64,000 bases of DNA, from NCBI GenBank assembly GCA_035638075.1, contig DASRAU010000031.1, positions 42,250-106,249 of the forward strand, written 5' to 3'. This DNA comes from DASRAU01 sp035638075. GTDB taxonomy: Bacteria > Acidobacteriota > Polarisedimenticolia > Gp22-AA2. The translations under genes and the position numbers were made by a program. The notes beneath the pieces were generated by a model. That model was not told the origin of the DNA and did no database searches. It saw nothing but the letters and a program-made list of their open reading frames with translations. The stretch's first letter is position 1. Every line of letters begins with the position of its first letter. Below are positions 1 through 9,344 of this stretch, one piece after another.

Positions 1-119
1 ATCTCGTCCTCGTGAAGGGATCGCGCGGCATCAGGATGGAGCGCGTGGTGCGGGCGCTCCTCGGCGACTCCGGCCCGTCGGTCGGTTCCGCCGCGCACAA
101 TGCACCGGGGGAGCACTGA
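1..119 (+). CDS. murF: MurF C-terminal end (partial)
   Basis: This is the last 38 codons of a gene that enters from the left edge, read in frame from base 3 to the TGA at 117-119. The residues LVLVKGSRGIRMERVV match the conserved end of UDP-MurNAc-tripeptide:D-Ala-D-Ala ligase, which completes the pentapeptide precursor in the cytoplasm. The stop overlaps the mraY start (TGATG), the usual murF-mraY arrangement, so context supports the call. Only the tail is visible, so domain content cannot be checked. Confidence 0.75.
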   Translation, partial: LVLVKGSRGIRMERVVRALLGDSGPSVGSAAHNAPGEH

Positions 120-1204
120 TGCTCTACTCCCTCCTCCTGCCGTTGCACGAGTCGTTCAGCCTCTTCAACGTCTTTCGGTACATCACATTCCGGACGGCGC
201 TGGCCACCCTCACGGCGCTGTTGATCAGCCTTGCCCTGGGCCCGTGGTTCATCCAGAGACTGCGGGACTTCCAGATCGGGCAGCAGATCAGACCCGAGGG
301 GCCTCTTTCCCACCAACGCAAGAAAGGTACCCCGACGATGGGAGGGCTGCTGATCCTCATCGCAGTCATCCTTCCCTCTCTCCTATGGGCAGATCCCGCC
401 AATCCCTACGTGTGGATCGCACTCATATCCACGCTCCTCTACGGAGTCATCGGCTTCGCGGATGACTACCTCAAACTCACGAGAAAGAGGTCTCTCGGGC
501 TGACAGCCCGGCAGAAGTTCGCGTCACAGATTCTCGTCGCGCTCGGCATCGGGTACGTGCTCTTCTGGATGGCCGGTCGCGGGCTGTACACGACCCACCT
601 GAGCCTGCCGTTCTTCAAGCGCTTCGACCCCGACCTCGGCTGGGTGTTCATTCCGTGGACGGTGCTGGTCATCGTCGGGGCCGCCAACGCCGTGAACCTG
701 ACCGACGGTCTCGATGGACTGGCCATCGGGTCGTCGCTCATCGCGTCCGGGACGTACGCCATCCTCGCGTACGTCGCCGGGCACGCGAGGGTCTCGACCT
801 ACCTCGACGTGCCGAACATCAAGGGCGTCGGCGAGCTGGCGGTCATCTGCGGGGCGCTCGTCGGCGCGTCGCTCGGATTCCTCTGGTTCAACTGCCACCC
901 GGCGCAGGTGTTCATGGGGGACGTCGGCTCGATGGCGATCGGCGGGGGGCTCGGGACCATCGCGCTGCTGATCAAGCAGGAGGCGCTGCTGGTCTTCGTC
1001 GGCGGCCTGTTCGTCATCGAGGCGGTGTCGGTCATCGCCCAGGTCGGCTCGTTCAAGTTGCGCGGCAAGCGGGTGCTGAAGATGGCGCCCATCCACCACC
1101 ACTTCGAAGCTTGCGGCTGGGCCGAGACGCAGGTGGTCATCCGCTTCTGGATCGTCGCGATCATCTTCGCCCTGCTCGGACTTTCGACGCTCAAACTGAG
1201 ATAA
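119..1204 (+). CDS. mraY: Phospho-MurNAc-pentapeptide transferase MraY
   Basis: MraY moves phospho-MurNAc-pentapeptide from UDP onto undecaprenyl phosphate in the inner membrane, forming lipid I. The 361-residue protein has the usual length and about ten hydrophobic segments. Family signatures are visible: KKGTPTMGGL near residue 70, the Asp pair FADDY near residue 115, NAVNLTDGLDGLA near residue 190, and the C-terminal histidine motif APIHHHFE. The ATG at 119 overlaps the murF stop, implying translational coupling. It sits in canonical order before murD. Confidence 0.98.
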   Translation: MLYSLLLPLHESFSLFNVFRYITFRTALATLTALLISLALGPWFIQRLRDFQIGQQIRPEGPLSHQRKKGTPTMGGLLILIAVILPSLLWADPANPYVWIALISTLLYGVIGFADDYLKLTRKRSLGLTARQKFASQILVALGIGYVLFWMAGRGLYTTHLSLPFFKRFDPDLGWVFIPWTVLVIVGAANAVNLTDGLDGLAIGSSLIASGTYAILAYVAGHARVSTYLDVPNIKGVGELAVICGALVGASLGFLWFNCHPAQVFMGDVGSMAIGGGLGTIALLIKQEALLVFVGGLFVIEAVSVIAQVGSFKLRGKRVLKMAPIHHHFEACGWAETQVVIRFWIVAIIFALLGLSTLKLR

Positions 1205-1206
1205 GG

Positions 1207-2601
1207 ATGATGCCCGCCCGCACTCCGACCTCGAAGGCTCCGAATCTCAGAGCCGCGCGCGTCGTCGTGGCCGGCGCCGCGAAGAGCGGCGTCGCGCTGG
1301 CGCGGTTCCTCCTGTCGCGGGGCGCGAAGGTCACGATCTCCGATAAGCGCCAGGCGCGCGACCTCGGGCCCGAAGTGGCGGCGCTCGGCAAGGACGGCGC
1401 CGCGTTCGAGTTCGGCCGGCACGACGAGAAGACCTTCACCTCCGCCGACCTCGTGACGGTGAGCCCGGGCGTGCCGCTGGCGATCGCGCCGATCGCCGCC
1501 GCCCGCAAGGCGGGCGTGCGCGTCGTGGCCGAGGTCGAGGTCGCCTCCTGGTTCCTCGAAGGGACGCTGGTCGGCATCACCGGCTCGAACGGCAAGAGCA
1601 CGACGACCTCGCTCGCCGGTCACATCCTGGCGAAGGCCGGCCGCAACGCCGTCGCCTGCGGCAACCTCGGCACGCCGCTCATCGAGATGGTCGAGGACGA
1701 CTCCCCCGACCGGCTGTACGTGGTCGAGCTGTCGTCCTTCCAGCTCGAGGGGATCGAGACCTTCCGCCCGCACATCGCGGTTCTCCTGAACCTCAGCCCC
1801 GACCACCAGGACCGCTACCCGGACATGCCGGCCTACTACGCCGCCAAGGCGCGGATCTTCATGAACCAGAGCGCCTCCGACCACGCCATCCTCAACCAGG
1901 ACGACCCCCAGGTGATGGCGCTGGCGCGCGGCATCACCGCGCGCCGGCACCAGTTCTCCCGCGGCGGCGGGGTGCAGGAGGGCGCGTACGTGCGCGACGG
2001 CCGGGACATCATCCTGGTCGAGAACAGCCGCCCGACGGCCGTGATGCCCCTCTCCGACGTGCCGCTGTTCGGCGTGCACAACCAGGAGAACGTGCTGGCG
2101 GCGATCCTCGCCGCGCGCCTCTGCGGCATCACGGTGGAGCAGGCGGCCGAGGGCGTCCGGTCGTTCCACGGGCTCCCCCACCGCCTCGAGAAGGTGCGCG
2201 AGCTCGACGGCGTCGCCTGGTTCAACGATTCGAAGGCGACCAACGTCGGGGCCGTGGCGCCTTCGGTCCGCTCCTTCGCGGGCGGCATCGTCCTCATCAT
2301 GGGCGGCAAGGACAAGGGCGGCGCCTTCGCCGAACTCGAGCCGCTGATCCGCGAGCGGGTCACGACGCTCGTCCTGATCGGCCAGGCGCGCGAGTCGATC
2401 GCGAAGCAGCTCGGCCCGATCGTGCCGACCCTCATGGTCGAGGGACTCGAAGAGGCGATCCCGGCGGCGCGCGACGCGGCGAAGCCCGGCGGCGTGGTGC
2501 TCCTCGCCCCGGGGTGCGCCTCGTTCGACCAGTACTCCGGCTTCGAGGCGCGCGGCGATCACTTCCGCCGCCTCGTCAACGCTCTGAAAGAAGGGAATTG
2601 A
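1207..2601 (+). CDS. murD: UDP-MurNAc-L-Ala:D-Glu ligase MurD
   Basis: MurD adds D-glutamate to UDP-MurNAc-L-alanine using ATP. The 464-residue product has an N-terminal Rossmann-like UDP-binding part (VVVAGAAKSGVALA), the Mur ligase P-loop GITGSNGKSTTT near residue 125, LNLSPDHQDR in the central domain, and the C-terminal HRLEKV and NDSKATN motifs. The reading frame stays open far upstream inside mraY. I take the ATG at 1207, two bases after the mraY stop with GGA upstream, because homology begins only there; the ATG at 1210 is equally possible. The stop overlaps the ftsW start. Confidence 0.97.
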   Translation: MMPARTPTSKAPNLRAARVVVAGAAKSGVALARFLLSRGAKVTISDKRQARDLGPEVAALGKDGAAFEFGRHDEKTFTSADLVTVSPGVPLAIAPIAAARKAGVRVVAEVEVASWFLEGTLVGITGSNGKSTTTSLAGHILAKAGRNAVACGNLGTPLIEMVEDDSPDRLYVVELSSFQLEGIETFRPHIAVLLNLSPDHQDRYPDMPAYYAAKARIFMNQSASDHAILNQDDPQVMALARGITARRHQFSRGGGVQEGAYVRDGRDIILVENSRPTAVMPLSDVPLFGVHNQENVLAAILAARLCGITVEQAAEGVRSFHGLPHRLEKVRELDGVAWFNDSKATNVGAVAPSVRSFAGGIVLIMGGKDKGGAFAELEPLIRERVTTLVLIGQARESIAKQLGPIVPTLMVEGLEEAIPAARDAAKPGGVVLLAPGCASFDQYSGFEARGDHFRRLVNALKEGN

Positions 2602-3695
2602 TGGCGCGCAAGCTGGCGTTCGACCGGACGCTCTTCGTCGTGGGGATGGGGCTCGCCCTCTTCGGGCTCGTGATGATCTTCAGCGCCTCGGCGCCGCTCG
2701 CGATGGAGCGGCACCAGACGGCGTACCACTTCCTGATGCGGCAGCTGCTCGCCTTCGTCATCGGCCTCGGCGGAATGGCGGTGGCGATGCACATCGACTA
2801 CCGCACGCTGCTGCGGCGCGAGTTCGTCGCCATGGCCGTCGGCGGGTCGCTCCTGCTCCTCGCCGGGGTGCTGGTGGTCGATCGCACCCACCAGGTGCAC
2901 CGCTGGTTCAAGGTCGGGCCGATCCAGGTGCAGCCGTCGGAGATCGCCAAGCTCGCGGTCGTGCTGTTCCTGGCGGCGCACATGGCGAAGCACGAGAACA
3001 AGGTGAACGACTTCTTCAAGTCGCTCCTGCCGGCGGCCGTCGTCATCGGGCCGCTCGCCGCCCTCGTCGTCCTCGAGCCGGACCTCGGGACCGCCGTGCT
3101 CTACGCCTCCCTCACCGGGGCGCTGCTGTTCCTCGCCGGGCTGCGCTGGCAGTACGTCGCCACCGCCGCCGCGTCCGGCGTCGCCGGCATCGGGGCGATC
3201 GCCTTCGCGTCTCCCTACAAGTGGGAGCGCCTGATGACGTTCATCCACCCGGACGCCGACCCGCTGGGGGCCGGCTTCCAGATCAACCAGTCGCTCATCG
3301 CCATCGCCAGCGGCGGGCTGCAAGGCGCGAGCCTCGGCGAGAGCCGGCAGAAGCTGTTCTTCCTGCCGGAGCCGCACACCGACTTCATCTTCTCGGTCGT
3401 GTGCGAGGAGCTGGGGCTCATCGGCGCGCTGTGCGTGCTGGCCGCCTTCGGCGTCCTCTTCTGGCGCGGCCTGAAGGCGGCGCAGGGAGCGCCCGACCGC
3501 GGCGGCTTCTACCTGGCCATGGGCATCACGCTGATGCTCGTGGTGCAGGCGCTCCTCAACATGGGCGTCTGCCTCGCGGTGCTGCCGAACAAGGGCGTGC
3601 CGCTGCCGTTCCTGTCGTACGGCGGGTCGAGCCTGGTCGTGAACCTGTTCGCGCTCGGGATGCTGCTCAACGTGTCGCAGCATTCGAACGAGTGA
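2601..3695 (+). CDS. ftsW: Lipid II polymerase FtsW (SEDS family)
   Basis: FtsW is the SEDS-family septal peptidoglycan glycosyltransferase that works with a class b PBP in the divisome. The protein has 364 residues and about ten membrane helices. The family signatures are QPSEIAKLAVVLF near residue 112, LEPDLGTAVL near residue 155, and near the C-terminus NKGVPLPFLSYGGSS. The ATG at 2601 overlaps the murD stop (TGATG) and has the Shine-Dalgarno-like AAAGAAGGG just upstream; an in-frame extension back to 2514 lies inside murD and is not conserved. RodA is the paralogue to exclude; position between murD and murG favours FtsW. Confidence 0.95.
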   Translation: MARKLAFDRTLFVVGMGLALFGLVMIFSASAPLAMERHQTAYHFLMRQLLAFVIGLGGMAVAMHIDYRTLLRREFVAMAVGGSLLLLAGVLVVDRTHQVHRWFKVGPIQVQPSEIAKLAVVLFLAAHMAKHENKVNDFFKSLLPAAVVIGPLAALVVLEPDLGTAVLYASLTGALLFLAGLRWQYVATAAASGVAGIGAIAFASPYKWERLMTFIHPDADPLGAGFQINQSLIAIASGGLQGASLGESRQKLFFLPEPHTDFIFSVVCEELGLIGALCVLAAFGVLFWRGLKAAQGAPDRGGFYLAMGITLMLVVQALLNMGVCLAVLPNKGVPLPFLSYGGSSLVVNLFALGMLLNVSQHSNE

Positions 3696-3699
3696 GGAC

Positions 3700-4800
3700 G
3701 TGCCCGAGACGTACCTGATCGCGGGAGGCGGAACCGGGGGGCACCTGTACCCGGGCATCGCGATCGCGGAGGAGTTGAAGAAGCGGCGGCCGGACGCGCG
3801 CATCGTCTTCGCCGGGCGCGGGCTGCCGCTGGAGCGGTCGATCGTCGAGCGTCACGGGTACGCGCTCGTCGGCATCCGCAGCGGTGGAGTGGTCGGGCGG
3901 TCGCTTCTCGGCCGCCTGTCGGGAATGGCGAACGCAGTGCGGGGATTTTTCGAGGCGGGCAAGGTGATCGACATCCTGAAACCGAGGGCGGTCGTCGGAG
4001 TCGGAGGCTATGCCTCCTTCCCGATGGTGCTGGCGGCGCAGGCGCGCCGCGTGCCGACCGTCGTCCAGGACCAGAACGCCGTGCCGGGCCTGTCGAACCG
4101 GCTGCTCGGCCGCTCCGCCCGCGCCATCGCGCTGACCTACGAGGAGACGAAGAAGTTCTTCGGAGGACGCGGCACCGTCACCGGCAACCCGATTCGCGCC
4201 GAGTTCCACGAGGCCGATCGGGACCGGGCGCGCCGGCGTCGCGCCTCCGGAGACCCTCGTCTGCACCTCTTCATCGTCGGCGGCAGCCAGGGCTCGCGCG
4301 CGCTGAACGACGCCGTGCTGGCCGCGCTGCCGCACCTGGCAGACCGGCGCGACCGGCTGCGCATCGTGCACGGGACGGGCCCCGCGGACGCGGACCGGGT
4401 GCAGGCGGCCTATGCCGCCGCGAAGTTCGACGCGACCGTGCTCCCCTACATCGAGGAGATCCGCGCCGTGTACGAGGGCTCGGACCTGGTCATCTGCCGC
4501 TCGGGCGCCAGCACCGTGAGCGAGCTGCAGGCCTGCGGCAAGGCGGCGATCCTGGTGCCGCTGCCCACGTCGGCGCACGACCACCAGAAGAAGAACGCCG
4601 AGGCGGCGGCCCGCGCCGGCGCGGCCGTGCTGCTCGAGCAGAAGGAGCTGACCGGCGCCAGCCTCGCCTCGGAGATCAGCCGTCTCCTCGACGACCCGAA
4701 GCGCCTCGAAGCGATGGAGCGGGCGGCCGCCGCCCTCGCCCGCCCCGACGCCGCCGCCCGCATCGTCGACCTCGTGCAGCAGGTGGAGGCACGGGCATGA
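3700..4800 (+). CDS. murG: UDP-GlcNAc:lipid I GlcNAc transferase MurG
   Basis: MurG is the peripheral GT-B glycosyltransferase that converts lipid I to lipid II on the inner face of the membrane. The 366-residue protein shows the glycine-rich N-terminal loop [12 protein letters not shown], the membrane-side motif [11 protein letters not shown] near residue 102, [11 protein letters not shown], a second glycine loop [11 protein letters not shown] near residue 190, and the donor-binding motif [12 protein letters not shown] followed by [10 protein letters not shown]. It starts with GTG four bases after ftsW ends. Its stop overlaps the murC start (ATGA), so coupling to murC is likely. Confidence 0.97.
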   Translation: MPETYLIAGGGTGGHLYPGIAIAEELKKRRPDARIVFAGRGLPLERSIVERHGYALVGIRSGGVVGRSLLGRLSGMANAVRGFFEAGKVIDILKPRAVVGVGGYASFPMVLAAQARRVPTVVQDQNAVPGLSNRLLGRSARAIALTYEETKKFFGGRGTVTGNPIRAEFHEADRDRARRRRASGDPRLHLFIVGGSQGSRALNDAVLAALPHLADRRDRLRIVHGTGPADADRVQAAYAAAKFDATVLPYIEEIRAVYEGSDLVICRSGASTVSELQACGKAAILVPLPTSAHDHQKKNAEAAARAGAAVLLEQKELTGASLASEISRLLDDPKRLEAMERAAAALARPDAAARIVDLVQQVEARA

Positions 4801-6179
4801 TGATGCTCAGGAAGACGCGCCGCATTCACTTCGTCGGCATCGGCGGCAGCGGCATGAGCGGCATCGCCGAGGTGCTGGTGAACCTCGGCTACTCCGTCAC
4901 CGGCAGCGACCTCGAAGAAGGCGCGACGGTGCAGCGCCTGCGCGGCCTGGGCGCGACCATCGCCAGGGGTCACAAGGGCGATCACGTGGGCGACACCGAC
5001 GTCGTGGTGATCTCCTCCGCGGTCAGGCCGGACAACCCCGAGGTCCTCGAGGCGCGGCGCCGGCAGATCCCGGTCATCCCGCGCGCCGAGATGCTCGCCG
5101 AGCTGATGCGCCTCAAGTACGGCGTGGCGATCGCCGGCAGCCACGGCAAGACCACGACCACCTCGATGGTCGCGACGATTCTCTCCGGCGCCGGGCTCGA
5201 CCCGACCATCGTCATCGGCGGCCGCCTCAACATCCTCGGCAGCAACGCGCGGCTCGGCGGTGGCGACCTGCTGGTGGCGGAAGCCGACGAGAGCGACGGC
5301 TCGTTCCTGCGGCTGACGCCGACCATCGCGGTCGTGACCAACATCGACGCCGAGCACCTCGACCACTACGGGTCGCTCACGGCGCTGCAACAGGCGTTCG
5401 CGGATTTCCTCAACAAGGTGCCGTTCTACGGCTGCGGCATCGTCTGCCTCGACGAGCCGCGTGTGCAGGAGATCCTGCCGTCGCTGAACCGGCGCGTCGT
5501 GACCTACGGGTTCTCGGCGCAGGCGGATCTCTCGGCCGCATCGGTGGACCTGAAGGAGTTCACGGCCGCCTTCGACGTGCGGATGCACGGCAAGAAGCTC
5601 GGCCGCGCCCGCATCCAGGTGCCGGGACGCCACAACGTCAGCAACGCGCTGGCGGCGATTGCCGTCGGGCTCGACCTCGACGTGCCGTTCGCGACCATCG
5701 TCGCGCAGCTCGAGTCGTTCCGCGGCGCCGACCGCCGCTTCCACCTCAAGGGCGAGGCGAACGGCATCATGGTCGTGGACGACTACGGCCACCACCCGGT
5801 CGAGATCCTCGCGACCCTCTCCGCGGCCAAGAAGGGCTGGAACCGGCGCACCGTGGTGGTCTTCCAGCCGCACCGCTACTCGCGGGTCAAGGCGCTGATG
5901 AACGAGTTCGGGCGCGCCTTCTACGACGCCGACGTGCTGGCGGTGACCGACATCTACCCGGCCGGTGAGGCGCCGCTCCCGGGCGTCACGGCCGAGGCGG
6001 TCGCGCACGCCATCGAGGAGCACGGCCACAAGGACGTGACCCTCGTGAAGGACCTGAAGGAAATCCCGGCGTGGATCGCCGCGAACGCCCGCGAGGGCGA
6101 CATGGTGATCACGCTCGGAGCGGGCTCCGTCTACAAGGCCGGAGAGGAATACCTCCGTCGGTTGAAGGGGGACGCCTGA
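4797..6179 (+). CDS. murC: UDP-MurNAc:L-Ala ligase MurC
   Basis: MurC adds L-alanine to UDP-MurNAc, the first cytoplasmic peptide step. The 460-residue protein opens with [18 protein letters not shown], the MurC UDP-binding signature, and has the ligase P-loop [12 protein letters not shown] near residue 118, [10 protein letters not shown] near residue 162, [11 protein letters not shown], and the C-terminal [10 protein letters not shown] and FQPHRYSR motifs. The ATG at 4797 overlaps the murG stop by four bases; further ATGs follow immediately, so the exact start is uncertain by one or two codons. murB follows after about 30 bases. Confidence 0.97.
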   Translation: MMMLRKTRRIHFVGIGGSGMSGIAEVLVNLGYSVTGSDLEEGATVQRLRGLGATIARGHKGDHVGDTDVVVISSAVRPDNPEVLEARRRQIPVIPRAEMLAELMRLKYGVAIAGSHGKTTTTSMVATILSGAGLDPTIVIGGRLNILGSNARLGGGDLLVAEADESDGSFLRLTPTIAVVTNIDAEHLDHYGSLTALQQAFADFLNKVPFYGCGIVCLDEPRVQEILPSLNRRVVTYGFSAQADLSAASVDLKEFTAAFDVRMHGKKLGRARIQVPGRHNVSNALAAIAVGLDLDVPFATIVAQLESFRGADRRFHLKGEANGIMVVDDYGHHPVEILATLSAAKKGWNRRTVVVFQPHRYSRVKALMNEFGRAFYDADVLAVTDIYPAGEAPLPGVTAEAVAHAIEEHGHKDVTLVKDLKEIPAWIAANAREGDMVITLGAGSVYKAGEEYLRRLKGDA

Positions 6180-6208
6180 AGAGCAAGTCGGGTTCGGGAG
6201 CCGGGACG

Positions 6209-7129
6209 ATGACGATGACGGCACACGCGTGGGAGGACAAGGCGGTGGCGGCCCTCGAAGGGCGGCCGGGTGTCGGCCTGCTCCGCGACATCCCGCTCTC
6301 CGACCACACCTACATCGGCATCGGCGGGCCGGCGCGCGTGCTCATCGAGCCCGAAACCGTCAAGGACCTCGCCTGGGCCATCACGCGCCTGCACCAGGAG
6401 CAGGTGCCGTTCGACGTCCTCGGCGCCGGCTCGAACCTGCTGGTGGCCGACGAGGGCCCGTCGTTCGTCGTCGTCTCGTGCGCCGGGCTCGGCGACGTGC
6501 CGATCGTCGAGGGCACCGGCGTGCGCGCCTCCGCCGGCTTCTCGGTGCCGCGCCTGACGCAGCGGCTGCAGAAGGCCGGGCTCGCCGGCATCGAGTTCGC
6601 CGAGGGGATCCCCGGCAGCGTCGGTGGCGCCGTGAAGATGAATGCCGGCTGGCACGAGGGCGAATTCGGCGCCCACGTCCGGTCGCTCATCGTGGTGACC
6701 CGGCACGGAGACATCGAGCGCCTCGACTGCAGCCCCGGGTTCTTCGAGTACCGCAAGAGTCCCGGGCTCGGAGACGCCATCGTCGCCGAGGCGACGCTCG
6801 AGCTGACCCCCGACAACCCGGCCCGCATCGCCGAGCGCATGCGCGGCTTCCGCGACCACCGCGTCAAGTCGCAGCCCACGGGCGAGCGCAACGCCGGCTG
6901 CATGTTCAAGAACCCGCAGGGCGACGCCGCCGGCCGGCTCATCGACCAGAGCGGCCTCAAAGGCACGCGCGTCGGCGCCGCCGAGGTCTCCCCCATCCAC
7001 GCGAACTTCTTCATCAACCTCGGCGGGGCGACGTCGCGCGACGTGCGGAGCCTCATCGACATGGTGCGCGAGCGCGTGCGCCAGGCCACCGGAGTCCTGC
7101 TGGAACCGGAGGTGATGCTGTGGACATGA
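6209..7129 (+). CDS. murB: UDP-N-acetylenolpyruvoylglucosamine reductase MurB
   Basis: MurB is the FAD enzyme that reduces UDP-GlcNAc-enolpyruvate to UDP-MurNAc with NADPH. From the ATG at 6209 the protein has 306 residues; GGGAG-like sequence lies just upstream. It has the FAD-binding stretch VLGAGSNLLVAD, GIEFAEGIPGSVGGAVKMNAG, and ends with ILLEPEV-type sequence. In the active-site motif NAGCMFKNP a cysteine replaces the usual catalytic serine, a variation I associate with some shorter (type II) enzymes. The frame is open upstream to 6071 inside murC, but that part looks non-coding. The stop overlaps the ftsQ start. Confidence 0.95.
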   Translation: MTMTAHAWEDKAVAALEGRPGVGLLRDIPLSDHTYIGIGGPARVLIEPETVKDLAWAITRLHQEQVPFDVLGAGSNLLVADEGPSFVVVSCAGLGDVPIVEGTGVRASAGFSVPRLTQRLQKAGLAGIEFAEGIPGSVGGAVKMNAGWHEGEFGAHVRSLIVVTRHGDIERLDCSPGFFEYRKSPGLGDAIVAEATLELTPDNPARIAERMRGFRDHRVKSQPTGERNAGCMFKNPQGDAAGRLIDQSGLKGTRVGAAEVSPIHANFFINLGGATSRDVRSLIDMVRERVRQATGVLLEPEVMLWT

Positions 7130-7989
7130 ACATGCGCCCGCGCGGGACGCGGATGGAGGACGACGAAGCCCAGGCCGCGTCGCCGGCGCCGTTCCTGCGC
7201 CAGAACAACGCCGAGCGGCTGCGCCGGACCCGGCGGGGCCACCGCAACCGCCTCATCCTGCCGGCGGTGCTCGGGCTGCTCGCCCTCGCGGGGTTCTCGG
7301 CGCTCGTGTTCGGCACGCGCTGGTTCCTCCTGCACTCGAGCCGCTTCAACATCGCCAAGACCGACGTGACGAAGACCGAGCACGCGTCGTACGCCGAGCT
7401 GAAGCGCATCGCCGACCGGGCGCGCGGCCGCAACATCTTCACGCTGGACCTCGCGAAGCTGCAGACCGATCTCGAGAAGGTGCGCTGGGTGAAGAGCGCC
7501 GCGGTGCGGCGCGTGCTGCCCGATCGCCTGATGGTCGGCATCGAGGAGCGCGGGCCGCAGGGGCTGGCGCTCGTGCACGGGCGCGTCTCCCTGATCGACG
7601 CAGACGGCGCGGCGATCGACCTCTACACCGGCGGCAGGGAGTTCGGGACCTTCCCGATCTTCACCGGGCTCGACGACATCCGCGCCTCGCGGGCGCACGA
7701 CCAGGTGGCGCGCGGCTTCGAGTTCGTGCGCTTCCTCGAGGCGACGCACCCGGGCCTCCTGTCCGAGATCTCGGAAATCGACCTGTCGCGCGACGACCGC
7801 ATCGGCCTGACGCTCAACGGCGGCGGGCCGACCGTGCGCGTGCACCCGACCGACTACGCCAGCAATCTCGACCGCTGGCTGGAGATGCGTGAGTGGCTGC
7901 AGGCCCACCTGGGGGGAGGAGCCTACGTAGACTTGAGGTTCAAGGACCGGATCGTCTGGCAGCCGGTGACCACGAAGAAAACCGGCTAA
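7126..7989 (+). CDS. ftsQ: Cell division protein FtsQ/DivIB
   Basis: FtsQ is a bitopic divisome protein linking early and late division proteins. The 287-residue product has a basic, disordered N-terminus, one membrane helix near residues 42-64 (LILPAVLGLLALAGFSALVF), then a POTRA-like region with the recognisable RGRNIFTLDLAKLQTDLEKVRWVKSA-type element split across residues 103-128, and a beta domain. Overall identity to the family is weak, as usual, so position between murB and ftsA carries weight. The ATG at 7126 overlaps the murB stop; another ATG lies two codons later. There is no ddl gene between murB and ftsQ. Confidence 0.88.
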   Translation: MNMRPRGTRMEDDEAQAASPAPFLRQNNAERLRRTRRGHRNRLILPAVLGLLALAGFSALVFGTRWFLLHSSRFNIAKTDVTKTEHASYAELKRIADRARGRNIFTLDLAKLQTDLEKVRWVKSAAVRRVLPDRLMVGIEERGPQGLALVHGRVSLIDADGAAIDLYTGGREFGTFPIFTGLDDIRASRAHDQVARGFEFVRFLEATHPGLLSEISEIDLSRDDRIGLTLNGGGPTVRVHPTDYASNLDRWLEMREWLQAHLGGGAYVDLRFKDRIVWQPVTTKKTG

Positions 7990-8004
7990 CGGGGGAAGAG
8001 AACG

Positions 8005-9243
8005 ATGGCACGACGCAGCACGCAGGTGGTGGGGCTGGACATCGGCACGACGAAGGTCTGCGCCCTCATCGTCGAACCGTCCGAATCCGGGCTGCCGACG
8101 GTCCTGGGGGTCGGATCCTGCCCGTCGCGCGGCACGCGGCGCGGCGTGGTGGTCAATATCGAGGCCTGCGTCGCCGCGATCAAGCAGGCGATCGAGGAGG
8201 CCGAGCTGCAGGCGGGGCTCTCCGTCGAGCGGGCCTACGTCGGCATCGGCGGCCCGCACGTGCGCGGGCTCAACAGCCGCGGCGTGGTCGCCATCGCGGG
8301 GCGTGACCGCGAGGTGACGCTCGAGGACGTGGCGCGGGTCAAGGACGCCGCCCGCGCCATCTCCATCCCGCCCGACACCGACGTCTTCCACGTGCTGCCG
8401 CAGCAGTTCGCGGTGGACGGGCACACCGGCATCCACGACCCGGTCGGCATGACCGGGGCGCGCCTCGAGACCGACGTGCACATCGTCACCGCGTCGATCA
8501 CCGCGGCGCAGAACCTGGCCAACTGCGTCAACCGCGCCGGCGTCGAAATCGAGGGGATGGTGCTGGAGCAGTTCGCCGCGGCCGACGCGGTGCTGGCGCC
8601 GGACGAGACCGAGATGGGCGTGGCGCTGCTCGACATCGGCGGCGGCAACACCAGCATGGTCATCTACGAGCGCGGCGCGCTGCGGCACATCGCGGTGCTG
8701 CCGACCGGCGGCGAGCACGTCACCAACGACATCGCCGTCGGGCTGCGCACCCCCGTCCCCGAGGCGGAGCGCCTCAAGCGCCGCCACGGCTGCGCCATGG
8801 CCTCGCTCGTCGATCACGAGGACACGCTGGAGGTCCCGAGCGTCGGCGGCCGCAAGGCCCGGGTGCTGTCGCGGCAGATCCTCTGCGAGATCATCCAGCC
8901 GCGCGTCGAGGAGTGCTTCGCCATGGTGGCCGAGGAGCTGGGGCGCAGCGGCTTCGAGCGGACGCTGCACGCCGGCGTCGTGCTGACAGGTGGTGGTGCG
9001 ATGCTGGAAGGGATCACTGAGATTGCCGAAGATGCGCTCGATTGCCCTGTCCGCCGCGGCGGCCCGGGCGATCTCGGCGGCCTCGCCGACTCGGTGGCCA
9101 CGCCGCAGCACTCCACCGCGGTCGGGCTCGCCATTCACGGATGCAAGGAGCGCCGCGCGGCGCCGCACCGCGGCAACACCAACCCCTACTTCTTCACGCG
9201 CATGACGGGAAGGGTGCGCGACTGGATCCAGGAGCTCTTCTGA
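8005..9243 (+). CDS. ftsA: Cell division protein FtsA
   Basis: FtsA is the actin-like ATPase that tethers FtsZ to the membrane. The 412-residue protein shows the phosphate-1 loop [13 protein letters not shown], the 1C subdomain region with [14 protein letters not shown], the second phosphate loop [14 protein letters not shown] near residue 212, [13 protein letters not shown] and the adenosine motif [11 protein letters not shown] near residue 328. The C-terminus [14 protein letters not shown] is a good amphipathic membrane-targeting helix. GGGGGAAG lies 8 bases before the ATG. The gap to ftsZ is 101 bases, room for a separate ftsZ promoter. Confidence 0.97.
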   Translation: MARRSTQVVGLDIGTTKVCALIVEPSESGLPTVLGVGSCPSRGTRRGVVVNIEACVAAIKQAIEEAELQAGLSVERAYVGIGGPHVRGLNSRGVVAIAGRDREVTLEDVARVKDAARAISIPPDTDVFHVLPQQFAVDGHTGIHDPVGMTGARLETDVHIVTASITAAQNLANCVNRAGVEIEGMVLEQFAAADAVLAPDETEMGVALLDIGGGNTSMVIYERGALRHIAVLPTGGEHVTNDIAVGLRTPVPEAERLKRRHGCAMASLVDHEDTLEVPSVGGRKARVLSRQILCEIIQPRVEECFAMVAEELGRSGFERTLHAGVVLTGGGAMLEGITEIAEDALDCPVRRGGPGDLGGLADSVATPQHSTAVGLAIHGCKERRAAPHRGNTNPYFFTRMTGRVRDWIQELF

Positions 9244-9344
9244 AGCGGAAGGCTGGCCTTCCAAACCGGAAACACCGTGAGCCTGACGCTTCACGGAAAC
9301 GCAGTGAGCGCGATCAGCGCGCGTTATTCATGGAGGATGGTCCC

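Noticed and set aside
6310..9294. A 994-codon minus-strand frame antisense to murB, ftsQ and ftsA, and similar long antisense frames elsewhere
   Set aside because: They mirror real genes in a GC-rich genome where stop codons are rare on the opposite strand. Their translations are Arg/Ala/Gly-rich and have no ribosome sites or recognisable domains.
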